From Pseudoalteromonas citrea (lineage in GTDB: Bacteria; Pseudomonadota; Gammaproteobacteria; Enterobacterales; Alteromonadaceae): a DNA stretch of 64,000 nucleotides. A program made the translations under genes and the position numbers. A model generated the notes under the pieces. The model was not told the DNA's origin, did no database searches, and saw only the letters and a program-made list of their open reading frames with translations. Below, one piece after another: positions 54,301-62,963 of the stretch. The number at the start of each line of letters is the position of its first letter. Position 1 is the stretch's first letter. The stretch is from positions 124,001 to 188,000 of the forward strand of contig NZ_AHBZ03000021.1 of assembly GCF_000238375.3 (NCBI RefSeq), read 5' to 3'.

Positions 54301-56139
54301 ATGAAAAATCTATTAAACCAAAAATCAAACCGTAGTTTGACGCCATGGGTACTTGTACTTGTCATTAGTATGATGATAATCAGCGCATTGCCTAATTTAT
54401 ACCCGAACAATACCATTATTAAAATAACTGCTGATGGCTCCCATATATCGGCAAGCAAAGTGACTCAACTATTAGCTCAGGCTGAATTACCCGCTCAGGA
54501 AGTATCTGCCTTGCACAAAACAAGGGAAATACGGGTACTACTAGAAAACCCGACACTGAGCGTAAAAGCCCAAGCACTATTACAAAATAAATTAGAGATC
54601 GATAATGTTACCGTTCACAGTGAAGCAACCACGCCCGCATGGCTGCAATCGCTTAACTTGGCTCCGTTAAAGTTAGGCTTAGACTTAAACGGCGGGGTCC
54701 TTTTTGTGCTAAAAGTAGAAACCGACGAGGCCCTCGATGAACGGCTTGAGAAACTGCGTGTCGTAGCAAAAAACTATAGAATTGAGCATAAGCTTCGCGG
54801 TATCAAAATAGGACCAATTGTTGAGCATAGCATCACGATTACCACGGCACATTCACAGTCCAACAACCTTAAAACGCTAATACAGGCACTTAAGCAAGAT
54901 TACCCAAACATCTTTATTCAAGAGCAAAATCATAAAATGCATGCTCAGTGGCAACTTACCTTTGATGAAGCGAGTCAAAAAGAAATGGCAACTCAAGCGG
55001 TAGATCAAGCAATTAGTACATTGCGTTCTCGCATTGAACAACTTGGGATCACCGAAGCTGTGACACAGCGACAAGGCAAACATTATATACGTATAGAGCT
55101 GCCAGGTGTGCAAGACCCTGCTGAGGCAAAGCGTTTAATAGGTGCTACTGCTCAGCTTTCTTTTCACGCCTTAAAAACACATGGTGGGCAACAGGTTAAC
55201 TATAAAAATGGCGGCACAGTAAAACTTAACCCGCTACCAATTTTTACCGGATCCGATATTGAATCAGCACAAGCGAGTCGCGATGAGTCAGGCCAACCTC
55301 AGGTGCAACTTATGTTATCCCCCGTCGGGGGCGAAAAAATGCGCCAGTTTTCTCGCAAGAATGTCGGTAAACCCATGTCTACACTCTATGGCGAATACCA
55401 TACAAATAAAGCGCAAGAGGTGGTGAAAAAGCAAGAAGTCATTTCAGTTGCAACCATTCAGCAAGTACTTAGTCGCCAGTTTAGCATCACGGGTTTAGGC
55501 ACAATGCAGCGAGCACAAGAACTGGCGATGGTATTAAGCGCTGGATCTTTGCAAGCACCTATTACTATTGTAGAGGAACAAACAATTGGCCCAAGCTTGG
55601 GAGAGCAAAATATCACAAACGGCTTTAATGCACTAAAACTCGGGCTAGCTGTCACCCTTTTATTTATGCTTATGTGCTACGGTCGATTAGGAGCTGTAGC
55701 GGTTATCGCCTTGCTAATTAACTTAGTAAGTTTATTAGGCTTGATGTCGCTGTTACCCGGTGTCGTTTTAACGCTCCCTGGAATAGCAGGACTGGTACTC
55801 ACTATTGGTATGGCTGTTGATACTAACGTGATCATCTTTGAACGCGTGCGTGATGAAATCAAATTAGGTGCCCGACCAATAACGGCGTTAAAGCGCGGGT
55901 ATGACCAAGCTATGTCGAGTATTATTGATGCCAACCTGACAACCATGATCACCGCACTGGTGTTGCTCAGTGTTGGCTATGGCCCAGTAAAGGGCTTTGC
56001 AATCACATTAGCCCTCGGAATACTGACCAGCCTATTTTCAGGCGTTTTAGTCTCGTCATACCTGTCTCCACTCTTTATTCATAAAAACAAAGCAACCAAA
56101 CAACAGCAAGTTAATAAAAAAGGAGCGCGTCATGCATAA
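54301..56139 (+). CDS. secD: SecD, protein translocase accessory subunit
   Basis: A 612-residue RND-type protein that uses ion gradient to complete Sec export. Hallmarks: first membrane segment (about 12-30), LGLDLNGGVLFVL in the P1 domain, a second periplasmic part (RIELPGVQDPAEAKRLIGAT), and the C-terminal six-segment domain with LVLTIGMAVDTNVIIFERVR. No yajC is upstream, unlike the standard locus, so this may be a second SecDF, possibly coupled to a different ion (as reported for paired SecDF in Vibrio). It overlaps secF by 8 bp. Confidence 0.94.
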   Translation: MKNLLNQKSNRSLTPWVLVLVISMMIISALPNLYPNNTIIKITADGSHISASKVTQLLAQAELPAQEVSALHKTREIRVLLENPTLSVKAQALLQNKLEIDNVTVHSEATTPAWLQSLNLAPLKLGLDLNGGVLFVLKVETDEALDERLEKLRVVAKNYRIEHKLRGIKIGPIVEHSITITTAHSQSNNLKTLIQALKQDYPNIFIQEQNHKMHAQWQLTFDEASQKEMATQAVDQAISTLRSRIEQLGITEAVTQRQGKHYIRIELPGVQDPAEAKRLIGATAQLSFHALKTHGGQQVNYKNGGTVKLNPLPIFTGSDIESAQASRDESGQPQVQLMLSPVGGEKMRQFSRKNVGKPMSTLYGEYHTNKAQEVVKKQEVISVATIQQVLSRQFSITGLGTMQRAQELAMVLSAGSLQAPITIVEEQTIGPSLGEQNITNGFNALKLGLAVTLLFMLMCYGRLGAVAVIALLINLVSLLGLMSLLPGVVLTLPGIAGLVLTIGMAVDTNVIIFERVRDEIKLGARPITALKRGYDQAMSSIIDANLTTMITALVLLSVGYGPVKGFAITLALGILTSLFSGVLVSSYLSPLFIHKNKATKQQQVNKKGARHA

Positions 56140-57034
56140 TTTTTGGCAGCCTGTGCGTAAAGCAGGCTTTATACTCAGTCTATGTTTGCTCTTTACCAGT
56201 ATCATTACCTTTTATATCAGCCCTATTAGTCTTGGGTTAGATTTTACCGGTGGCTATATCTTAGACTTCACACTCCCAACTAACATTCAAATTGCTGATT
56301 TGAAGAATGAATTGGCGCATTTAACTCATGAAACTTTTACGTTGAGTCACATGCACGCGCACCAATGGCGATTACTATTTTTACCCAGTGTTCATGCGAA
56401 TGACGTTAGCGTTTTTCAAACCGCACTTGAGTCTCACTTTAATGCCACTATCATCGAAAGTAAGTTTTTAGGTGCGCAAGTTGGCGAAGAGCTTAAAGTC
56501 AGTGGTGCATTGGCAGCTTTATTTGCGATCATATCAATACTTATTTATTTAATAATACGCTTTGAATGGCGACTGGCGGTTGCAGCGATGGTGGCACTGT
56601 TTCACGATATACTCCTAACAGTTACTCTATTAAGTTTTCTAAATATCACCTTTGACCTTACTGTATTGGCGGCATTATTAGCCATTGTTGGCTACTCACT
56701 CAACGACAGTATCATCATTGGTGACCGTATTCGCGAGTTGATCCGTGCTAAGCCACACCAACTCGTGAGTCACTCTATTAATGAAGCACTGCAAAGTACG
56801 CTGAGGCGCACATTAATTACGTCATTCACAACGTTAGCGACGGTACTCGCCATTTGGTTACTCGGGGGGGAAGCGCTTAATGGGTTTGCCACGGCCCTTT
56901 TGATAGGGTTAACTGCGGGTACCCTCTCTTCTGTGTTTATCAGTGCGACCTTACCTGAGTTTATGGGGCTAGGCTTCGAAAACTATCAAAATCACGACAG
57001 TGATGAAGTAAAGAGGCGACTCGCTGAGCCTTAA
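56132..57034 (+). CDS. secF: SecF, protein translocase accessory subunit
   Basis: A 300-residue partner of SecD with the same membrane layout. It has the SecF hallmark LGLDFTGGYIL near residue 35, and the C-terminal VGYSLNDSIIIGDRIRELI. GGAG lies seven bases before the ATG, within the last codons of secD. Normal SecF length. It closes the operon; the inverted repeat at 57046-57085 follows. Confidence 0.94.
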   Translation: MHNFWQPVRKAGFILSLCLLFTSIITFYISPISLGLDFTGGYILDFTLPTNIQIADLKNELAHLTHETFTLSHMHAHQWRLLFLPSVHANDVSVFQTALESHFNATIIESKFLGAQVGEELKVSGALAALFAIISILIYLIIRFEWRLAVAAMVALFHDILLTVTLLSFLNITFDLTVLAALLAIVGYSLNDSIIIGDRIRELIRAKPHQLVSHSINEALQSTLRRTLITSFTTLATVLAIWLLGGEALNGFATALLIGLTAGTLSSVFISATLPEFMGLGFENYQNHDSDEVKRRLAEP

Positions 57035-57045
57035 GCCTCTATGTA

Positions 57046-57085
57046 GAGTAATTGGATGGTTTTCTAAAAAATCGTTCAATTACTC
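57046..57085. repeat. Inverted repeat after secF
   Basis: A 9-bp perfect repeat (GAGTAATTG / CAATTACTC) with a 22-nt loop lies just after the secF stop. It is AT-rich without a following U-tract. It could end the secDF transcript weakly or serve as an operator for phoD. Confidence 0.35.
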
Positions 57086-57149
57086 AATTTCAATATGTTA
57101 CTTCCCCATTACTGGGTTCATAAAACCTCGACCAAACACAAAAAATTAA

Positions 57150-57167
57150 CTTTATTGTAACTTTTAT
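57150..57167 (+). promoter_or_regulatory. Possible Pho box upstream of phoD
   Basis: CTTTATT-GTAA-CTTTTAT has the 7-4-7 direct-repeat spacing of a PhoB box (consensus half CTGTCAT) and lies about 40 bp before the phoD start. The match to the half-site is only 4 and 5 of 7, in AT-rich DNA, so it is suggested mainly by the gene's function. Confidence 0.3.
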
Positions 57168-57208
57168 AGGGTTAAATCTAGCGTTCCATATTTTTAGAGT
57201 AATTACTT

Positions 57209-58789
57209 ATGTCTATCTCACGTCGAAGTTTTTTAAAAGGATCTACGTTACTGACTGTTATGCCAATGAGCGTAACCTTGTCAGGATGTACTTTTAAAAC
57301 AAACCCCTTTAGCCATGGTGTTGCCAGTGGCGATCCCTTACATGATGCAGTGATTATTTGGAGTCGAGTCACTATTCCTGAAGAAATATCTGAAGTAGTC
57401 GACATCAATCACTTAGAACTGCCCGTTCGTTGGCAAATATCGCGTACTCCTAGATTCGATCATATTGTTAAAGAGGGCGTCTTTGAAACCAGTCAAAAAA
57501 GAGACTTTACCATTAAAATTGACGTGACTGGGCTCTCGTCAAATAGTCACTACTATTATCGTTTTGTGATAGAAGAATTGGACGAGCCGATTATATCTCC
57601 CATTGGCCGCACAAAAACGTTACCACAATACGATGTGTCAAATGTAAAACTTGCTATGACATCGTGTTCGCACTTTAGTTATGGGTATTTCAATGTTTAC
57701 GCACGTATTGCAGAAATCGATGATTTAGATGCGGTACTGCATCTAGGTGATTACTTGTATGAGTATGGTAATGAAGACGTATACCGTAATCCCTTTCTTT
57801 GGGGCCGCTTAGTTGAACCTAAACATGAAATGGTCAGTTTAGCCGACTACCGACTTCGTCATGCAACCTATAAAACCGATAACGACTTACAAACACTCCA
57901 CAAAACGCATCCTATGATCTGTATTTGGGATGATCATGAATTCAGTAACGACACATGGCGAGGCGGCGCCCAAAATCATAATGAGAATGAAGGCAATTGG
58001 CAAACAAGAGCCAATGCAGCAATTCAAGCCTACTACGAGTGGATGCCAATTCGTGAACCACAAAATGGTCGCCGAGAAAAAGCCTATCGCACATTTGAAT
58101 TTGGCCAATTACTGCATCTAAACATGCTCGATACGCGCTATATTGGTCGTGATCAACAAGTAGATATAAAAGACGATACCCGCCTCGATCCAATGCGGAC
58201 CTTACTTGGGTTTGAGCAAGAGCAATGGCTTGAGGACACTATGCTCGATGCCAAAAATAACGGGGTTACATGGCACCTTCTTGGCCAGCAAGTGCAAATG
58301 ATGCAAATTCAAATGTTGGGTAAACCCGTTAATGCTGACGCTTGGGATGGTTACCCCGCTGCACGCGAGCGGCTACTGGATTTCATCGAACAAAGGAATA
58401 TTGATAATGTGATCTTTTTAACAGGCGATGTGCATTCATCATGGGCAGCCAATATCGCAAAAAACCCATATGACTGGCATCAATATAATCGCTTTACTCA
58501 CGATGGGGCTCTGGCGGTAGAGATTGTCACATCTTCTGTCACATCCCCCTCAATTCCAGTACCTGGTTTACAACAAATCATTGGTGATGTTGGCAAAATT
58601 ATCAAACCAGAAAACCCACATATTCGCTATGTGGATCTAAAGCATAGAGGGTTTGTCACCCTGAACATTACCCCTGAGCGCTTAACCTCACAATGGCATC
58701 ATGTTCCCGTTGTTGGGTTTAAAAACAGCCAGTCATTCATTGACAAAACGCTATACGTTAATGCCGGAGAAGCTAAGCTTATAAAATAG
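57209..58789 (+). CDS. phoD: PhoD-family alkaline phosphatase, Tat-exported lipoprotein
   Basis: A 526-residue phosphodiesterase/phosphatase of the PhoD family, a calcium-iron enzyme that releases phosphate from organic esters. The N-terminus has a twin-arginine motif SRRSFLK (residues 4-10) followed by the lipobox LSGC (C27), so it is folded before export and lipid-anchored. An N-terminal PhoD_N-like beta domain (HGVASGDPLHDAVIIWSRV) precedes the catalytic domain with LHLGDYLYEYG, IWDDHEFSND (about 241) and FLTGDVHSSW (about 406). It is monocistronic, between secF and a hairpin terminator. Confidence 0.94.
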   Translation: MSISRRSFLKGSTLLTVMPMSVTLSGCTFKTNPFSHGVASGDPLHDAVIIWSRVTIPEEISEVVDINHLELPVRWQISRTPRFDHIVKEGVFETSQKRDFTIKIDVTGLSSNSHYYYRFVIEELDEPIISPIGRTKTLPQYDVSNVKLAMTSCSHFSYGYFNVYARIAEIDDLDAVLHLGDYLYEYGNEDVYRNPFLWGRLVEPKHEMVSLADYRLRHATYKTDNDLQTLHKTHPMICIWDDHEFSNDTWRGGAQNHNENEGNWQTRANAAIQAYYEWMPIREPQNGRREKAYRTFEFGQLLHLNMLDTRYIGRDQQVDIKDDTRLDPMRTLLGFEQEQWLEDTMLDAKNNGVTWHLLGQQVQMMQIQMLGKPVNADAWDGYPAARERLLDFIEQRNIDNVIFLTGDVHSSWAANIAKNPYDWHQYNRFTHDGALAVEIVTSSVTSPSIPVPGLQQIIGDVGKIIKPENPHIRYVDLKHRGFVTLNITPERLTSQWHHVPVVGFKNSQSFIDKTLYVNAGEAKLIK

Positions 58790-58795
58790 AATTAT

Positions 58796-58824
58796 GCGGG
58801 TGTATATCATCACACCCGCCGTTT
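58796..58824 (+). terminator. Hairpin terminator after phoD
   Basis: A perfect 8-bp stem (GCGGGTGT / ACACCCGC) with an 8-nt loop is followed by CGTTTT, about 7 bp after the phoD stop. The T-tract is short. Confidence 0.7.
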
Positions 58825-58890
58825 TACTAAAAAAACTGTGAATTATCCCTTATAAAAATAAGCCCTAAAAATTCTAGAACAGGGCCAAAA

Positions 58891-59673
58891 TTAGTGCCTC
58901 TCAACACTTTTTTTATTATCAAATCTGCCGATTAGTGAAATCCAATCCTGCTCAAGCTCTGCAAACGTTCTGCCAGTCACAGCGGAAAAGTTTTCGCCAA
59001 AATAGAGTCGAAAATAACTATCCAAACCGTAATTCTCAATCAAAAACTGTGTAAAGGCACCCTCTTGTAAGTAGGCTAAACGTCTACCTATACCCGATTT
59101 TGAAGAATTTCTAACCGTTTCAGCTTCTGCCAATGGAATTAATCCACCATATTTAACTGATGCTTTTGCAACCGCTCGATACAAGTCTTTACCAAAATCA
59201 GGGTATCCAGGTGCCTCACCAAAACGGTGTTGTAAAAACACAGCCAAACCATCATCGAAGAATCGACCTCCGTAGCCCTTTTTCTTTTGCTTTCGAAACG
59301 CACTCACGGCATACACATGTACTAATTCGTGAATAATCGCCATTCCATTTTTGTCAGAATGGCCTTTTAAAAAGGCTGACAGTACCCTCTTTTCAGGGAT
59401 ATGTATGGTATTTAAATACTGATAGGGGATCCGATGTTTTTTCGACACATAAACAATCACTCCCTCTTTTATCGGAGTACCTTTATACTGTTTAGATTGA
59501 TTTAAATACCCCAATATGACATTTCTATTTTCACTCACGCGTGACGCAAGCTGCTCAACAACACCCAACGGTACATTTTCATCATATTCAATCGTGAAGT
59601 GCTCTGTCTTGAAGCTTTTTGCATATGTTGATGCAGAGAATATAAATAGTATGAGTAAATACCTTTTAAGCAT
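58891..59673 (-). CDS. Secreted HExxH metalloprotease-like protein
   Basis: A 260-residue exported protein (signal peptide about residues 1-18, ending YA). The zinc motif HELVH is at residues 115-119, and FFDDGLAVFLQ follows at 138-148. In gluzincins (peptidase_MA-like) this second position is normally Glu (EGLA); here it is Asp141. No pro-domain, no membrane anchor. It might cleave peptides in the periplasm or outside; the substrate is unknown. Convergent with phoD and divergent from the ABC operon. Confidence 0.78.
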   Translation of the reverse strand: MLKRYLLILFIFSASTYAKSFKTEHFTIEYDENVPLGVVEQLASRVSENRNVILGYLNQSKQYKGTPIKEGVIVYVSKKHRIPYQYLNTIHIPEKRVLSAFLKGHSDKNGMAIIHELVHVYAVSAFRKQKKKGYGGRFFDDGLAVFLQHRFGEAPGYPDFGKDLYRAVAKASVKYGGLIPLAEAETVRNSSKSGIGRRLAYLQEGAFTQFLIENYGLDSYFRLYFGENFSAVTGRTFAELEQDWISLIGRFDNKKSVERH

Positions 59674-59805
59674 TCGTTTGTCCTTAATGTTAAATTAAGG
59701 TACAGCATACCCATATAAACGTGACATCGCCAGTTCCGGTATAATGTCATGTCGACCTTACTTCCCCTAAGCTTAAAATAGCTTTTCGTACAGTCATAAG
59801 AATAC

Positions 59806-59830
59806 GAGTTATCTTCGCGCGCGATAAAAC
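59806..59830. promoter_or_regulatory. Imperfect inverted repeat upstream of the att-like operon
   Basis: AGTTATC and GATAAAACT flank a GC-rich centre (TTCGCGCGC) about 90 bp before the ATPase start. It stands out from AT-rich surroundings and could be a regulator site. The 247-bp gap 59674-59920 should hold both divergent promoters. Confidence 0.3.
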
Positions 59831-59920
59831 TACGATTTATGCCGCCATCAAATCTTTTCTTTTTCTCATTGTCACTTTTAATATAAACTGATCAAAACCA
59901 CTGAGTAATAAGGAATTACA

Positions 59921-60577
59921 GTGATAAGCGTGACTAATTTATGCTTTCGGCGACAAGATGGTGATCAACTTCAAACCCTATTTGATAACCTAAGCTTTGA
60001 AATAGCGGCGCAAGAACAGTTGGCTTTACTGGGCGACAGCGGCTCAGGTAAAACCACACTATTGCACTTACTGGCCGGTTTACTCAGTCCAAATAGTGGC
60101 AACATCACAGTGAATAACGCACTTATTTCTTCTTATAATGCGCAACAACTTGCACATTACCGCCGGAAAATAGGCCTCATATTTCAGCATTATCAATTAT
60201 TAGATTGCCTCACTGTAAAACAAAATATTCTGTTCCAGCATAAGCTCAATAACCCTAATAAAGCACATTCAGAGCTGAATGATTTGGTTGAGCAACTGGG
60301 GCTAACCAACAAGTTAAATAAGTTACCGAGTCAACTGTCTGGGGGAGAACAGCAACGTGTAGGCATTGCACGGGCTCTGCTTAACCAGCCTAAGCTTATT
60401 TTAGCGGATGAACCGACGGGTAACTTAGATCAGTCACGCTCTCATCAAGTCGTAGAAATGCTGACCTCGTTATGTAAACAGCGAAAAATCAACCTCATTA
60501 TGGTCACCCACTCACAGCAATTAACCCGCTACTTTGATAGTGTGAAAGTACTCGCCAATGGGCAGTTCAATGACTGA
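59921..60577 (+). CDS. ABC transporter ATPase (LolD-like, att-type operon)
   Basis: A 218-residue ATPase with GDSGSGKTT (about residue 39), [16 protein letters not shown] (about 139), [12 protein letters not shown] and a MVTHS switch region. The GTG start has AAGGA upstream. It is followed by an 800-residue permease, whose start overlaps its last codons, and a lipocalin-like lipoprotein. This gene order (ATPase, large FtsX-type permease, AttH/CrtC-like lipoprotein) resembles the attEFGH-type operon. The exported substrate is unknown. Confidence 0.92.
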   Translation: MISVTNLCFRRQDGDQLQTLFDNLSFEIAAQEQLALLGDSGSGKTTLLHLLAGLLSPNSGNITVNNALISSYNAQQLAHYRRKIGLIFQHYQLLDCLTVKQNILFQHKLNNPNKAHSELNDLVEQLGLTNKLNKLPSQLSGGEQQRVGIARALLNQPKLILADEPTGNLDQSRSHQVVEMLTSLCKQRKINLIMVTHSQQLTRYFDSVKVLANGQFND

Positions 60578-62960
60578 AATTAAGCTCATTTTAGCAACAC
60601 ATTTCGCATATTTTAGGCATCACCCTTGGTTACTTCTTTTGTTTGTTGTAGGCCTCAGTTTGGGCAGTGCCCTCTTAACCGCGATTGCAACACTCAACCA
60701 AGAAGCAAAAGACCGCCATCAGCACTCTTCAGCCCTTATTGATTCCGCAGTGAGCCACATAATAAAACCCCCCATTGGACAAGACTATATGGCAGGCGAT
60801 ATATGGGTAACGCTGCGTCAACATGGCTTTACCAACGCCCAACCAGTGCTTCGGGGGAAGTTATCACTGGCATCAGGTAAAACGTTGTATCTGCAAGGCA
60901 TAGATAGCCTTATTTGGATAACAAACTCTGTGCCTACAAACACCAGTCAATCTAATAGCGAAGGTGCAACAGGCTTTGCATTTGATTCCATTATGATTGA
61001 CAGTAAGCATGCGCAAAAATTAGCGCTTAACCCAGAAACCAAAAAGCTCCAATTAGCAAACAACCTGTACAAGCCGCGTTATAGCTTAGTTGACAACATT
61101 GGCTTATGGTCACTCACGGATATTGCATTCGCTGATCAACTCCTTAATGCGAATGGCCAAATTAGTCTTATTGAGTTTGTTGGTTTGACCGCAGCACAAG
61201 TGCCACAAGTAGAAGCTATTTTAGCCAATGATGCTCGCCTGATCGCAGCACAATCACAAGATTTTGATGCACTCTCTAAGGCATTCTTTTTTAATCTCGC
61301 TGCACTGGCATTACTGGGCTATATAGTCGCAGCCTTTTTAAGCTTTAATGCCATTAAGCTTTCAGTCGCAGGGCGAAAAAAACTGCTCACACAATTTAAT
61401 ATTTTGGGTTGCTCACATCAGGCCATCCGTGCAGCCCTCATCATTGAGTTTACCTTATTGAGCTTTTTAACCGCGTTACTCGGCTCAGTGATAGGGTTTG
61501 CGATTGCCAATGCATTGGTGCTGGATGTTAACCGCACGCTTATGGGCCTTTACCAGTTAGATCAAGCACTCACACTAAGCTGGCAGTGGCAAACATTAGT
61601 GCTCGGTTTTCTGGTTAATATCACCACACTGGCACTGATGCTGCTAACACAAAAAAAAGCCCTAAAAAGTCCCAGAAATGCCTTATTTAATTCAGTTCTA
61701 GCGACCGCCAGTTTGGCGCTTATCTACCTTTATTTTAATGCACAATCGGAGTTTGATGCGCTGCTACTGTGCTTTTTTGTTTTACTTATTTTTGTCATGT
61801 TCACCCCCAAATGCTTACAAGGCCTGCTCAGTTTAAATAACCCTTTTTTAAACCCTTTATGGCAATGGTTGTACGCAGACAGTAAGTTCCAGCTCACAGA
61901 GTTACGCATCGCCATTGTAGCGATACTCGTGGCACTTGGCAGTGCAATTGGTATGCAGATCATGGTAAAAAGCTTCAGCCACACACTCAATGCACACCTT
62001 GAAAAACAGCTAAGTGCAGACGTGTACATTCATGTTGATAAGTATGATCCAGCGCTTCGGACACGACTAAACACTGACCCTGATATAAAACGTGTTGGCA
62101 TCTATATGGCAGGTGATGGCTACTTAAATAATGTACCAACAACTCTGGCAAGTTTTGGTCAAGGGCATTTAGCCTTTTCTCACATAAACCTCACCTCTGG
62201 TGACGCTGTTGCACCGTCTCATTTTGTCAATGGTGGCTGCATAGCCAATGAACAAGCGGCGATTAAGTATGGCTATCAGCTTGATGATAGAGTGACATTC
62301 AAGCAGAATCAGCATACCTTTGAGTGCAGAATATCGGCTTTTTCATATGATTATGGTAACACTGCGTTAAGTCTTATCACACAAGAAGCAACGATTAAAA
62401 CCAGCCCATTGCATTGGCAAGTCTATGGTTTGTCGATTACTTTAAATGACACAATCTCAGTTGATAAGCTCACAGAACGACTCATTGACCAATATCAAAT
62501 TGATAACACCAGCATCACCGAAAACAAACGCTTCAAACAAATTGCGACAAGGCTATTTAATGACACCTTTAAAGTCACCAAAGTATTAAACGGATTTATT
62601 TTAGCCATTGCACTGGTAAGCCTTTGCATCAGTTTATTGAGCTTAAGCACCCAGCATTCAAAACAACTTGCAGTGTTAAATAGTTTGGGTGTTGATACTA
62701 TGCAATTGCACACACTCAAACTCGTACAAACGACTCTGCTGGTTGGTTTTACCTGCTTATTTGCGATTCCGTTGGGGCTCGCACTAGGAATGGCACTCTT
62801 AAAATTTGTCATGCCTATAGCATTTGGTTGGACGATTCATTTTTATTTAGACGTACCTGCCCTGCTCAGTACTTGTATGTTATTGCTCGTTGCCGCTGTA
62901 CTGTGCGCCTATCTGCCCATTAAAAATCTGACAGCCCGTTTACATGGCAAAGGACAATAA
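60570..62960 (+). CDS. Large ABC permease of FtsX type (att-type operon)
   Basis: A 796-residue permease. A membrane segment at about residues 17-40 is followed by a periplasmic domain, an inner cluster of segments (about 235-420), a second periplasmic domain (about 440-660) and a terminal cluster (about 665-795). Two FtsX modules are thus fused in one chain, as in AttF/AttG-type or YbbP-type permeases. The ATG at 60570 overlaps the ATPase stop by 8 bp; an in-frame ATG at 60558 is possible. The lipoprotein gene starts 3 bp after its stop. Confidence 0.88.
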   Translation: MTEIKLILATHFAYFRHHPWLLLLFVVGLSLGSALLTAIATLNQEAKDRHQHSSALIDSAVSHIIKPPIGQDYMAGDIWVTLRQHGFTNAQPVLRGKLSLASGKTLYLQGIDSLIWITNSVPTNTSQSNSEGATGFAFDSIMIDSKHAQKLALNPETKKLQLANNLYKPRYSLVDNIGLWSLTDIAFADQLLNANGQISLIEFVGLTAAQVPQVEAILANDARLIAAQSQDFDALSKAFFFNLAALALLGYIVAAFLSFNAIKLSVAGRKKLLTQFNILGCSHQAIRAALIIEFTLLSFLTALLGSVIGFAIANALVLDVNRTLMGLYQLDQALTLSWQWQTLVLGFLVNITTLALMLLTQKKALKSPRNALFNSVLATASLALIYLYFNAQSEFDALLLCFFVLLIFVMFTPKCLQGLLSLNNPFLNPLWQWLYADSKFQLTELRIAIVAILVALGSAIGMQIMVKSFSHTLNAHLEKQLSADVYIHVDKYDPALRTRLNTDPDIKRVGIYMAGDGYLNNVPTTLASFGQGHLAFSHINLTSGDAVAPSHFVNGGCIANEQAAIKYGYQLDDRVTFKQNQHTFECRISAFSYDYGNTALSLITQEATIKTSPLHWQVYGLSITLNDTISVDKLTERLIDQYQIDNTSITENKRFKQIATRLFNDTFKVTKVLNGFILAIALVSLCISLLSLSTQHSKQLAVLNSLGVDTMQLHTLKLVQTTLLVGFTCLFAIPLGLALGMALLKFVMPIAFGWTIHFYLDVPALLSTCMLLLVAAVLCAYLPIKNLTARLHGKGQ

Positions 62961-62963
62961 ACA

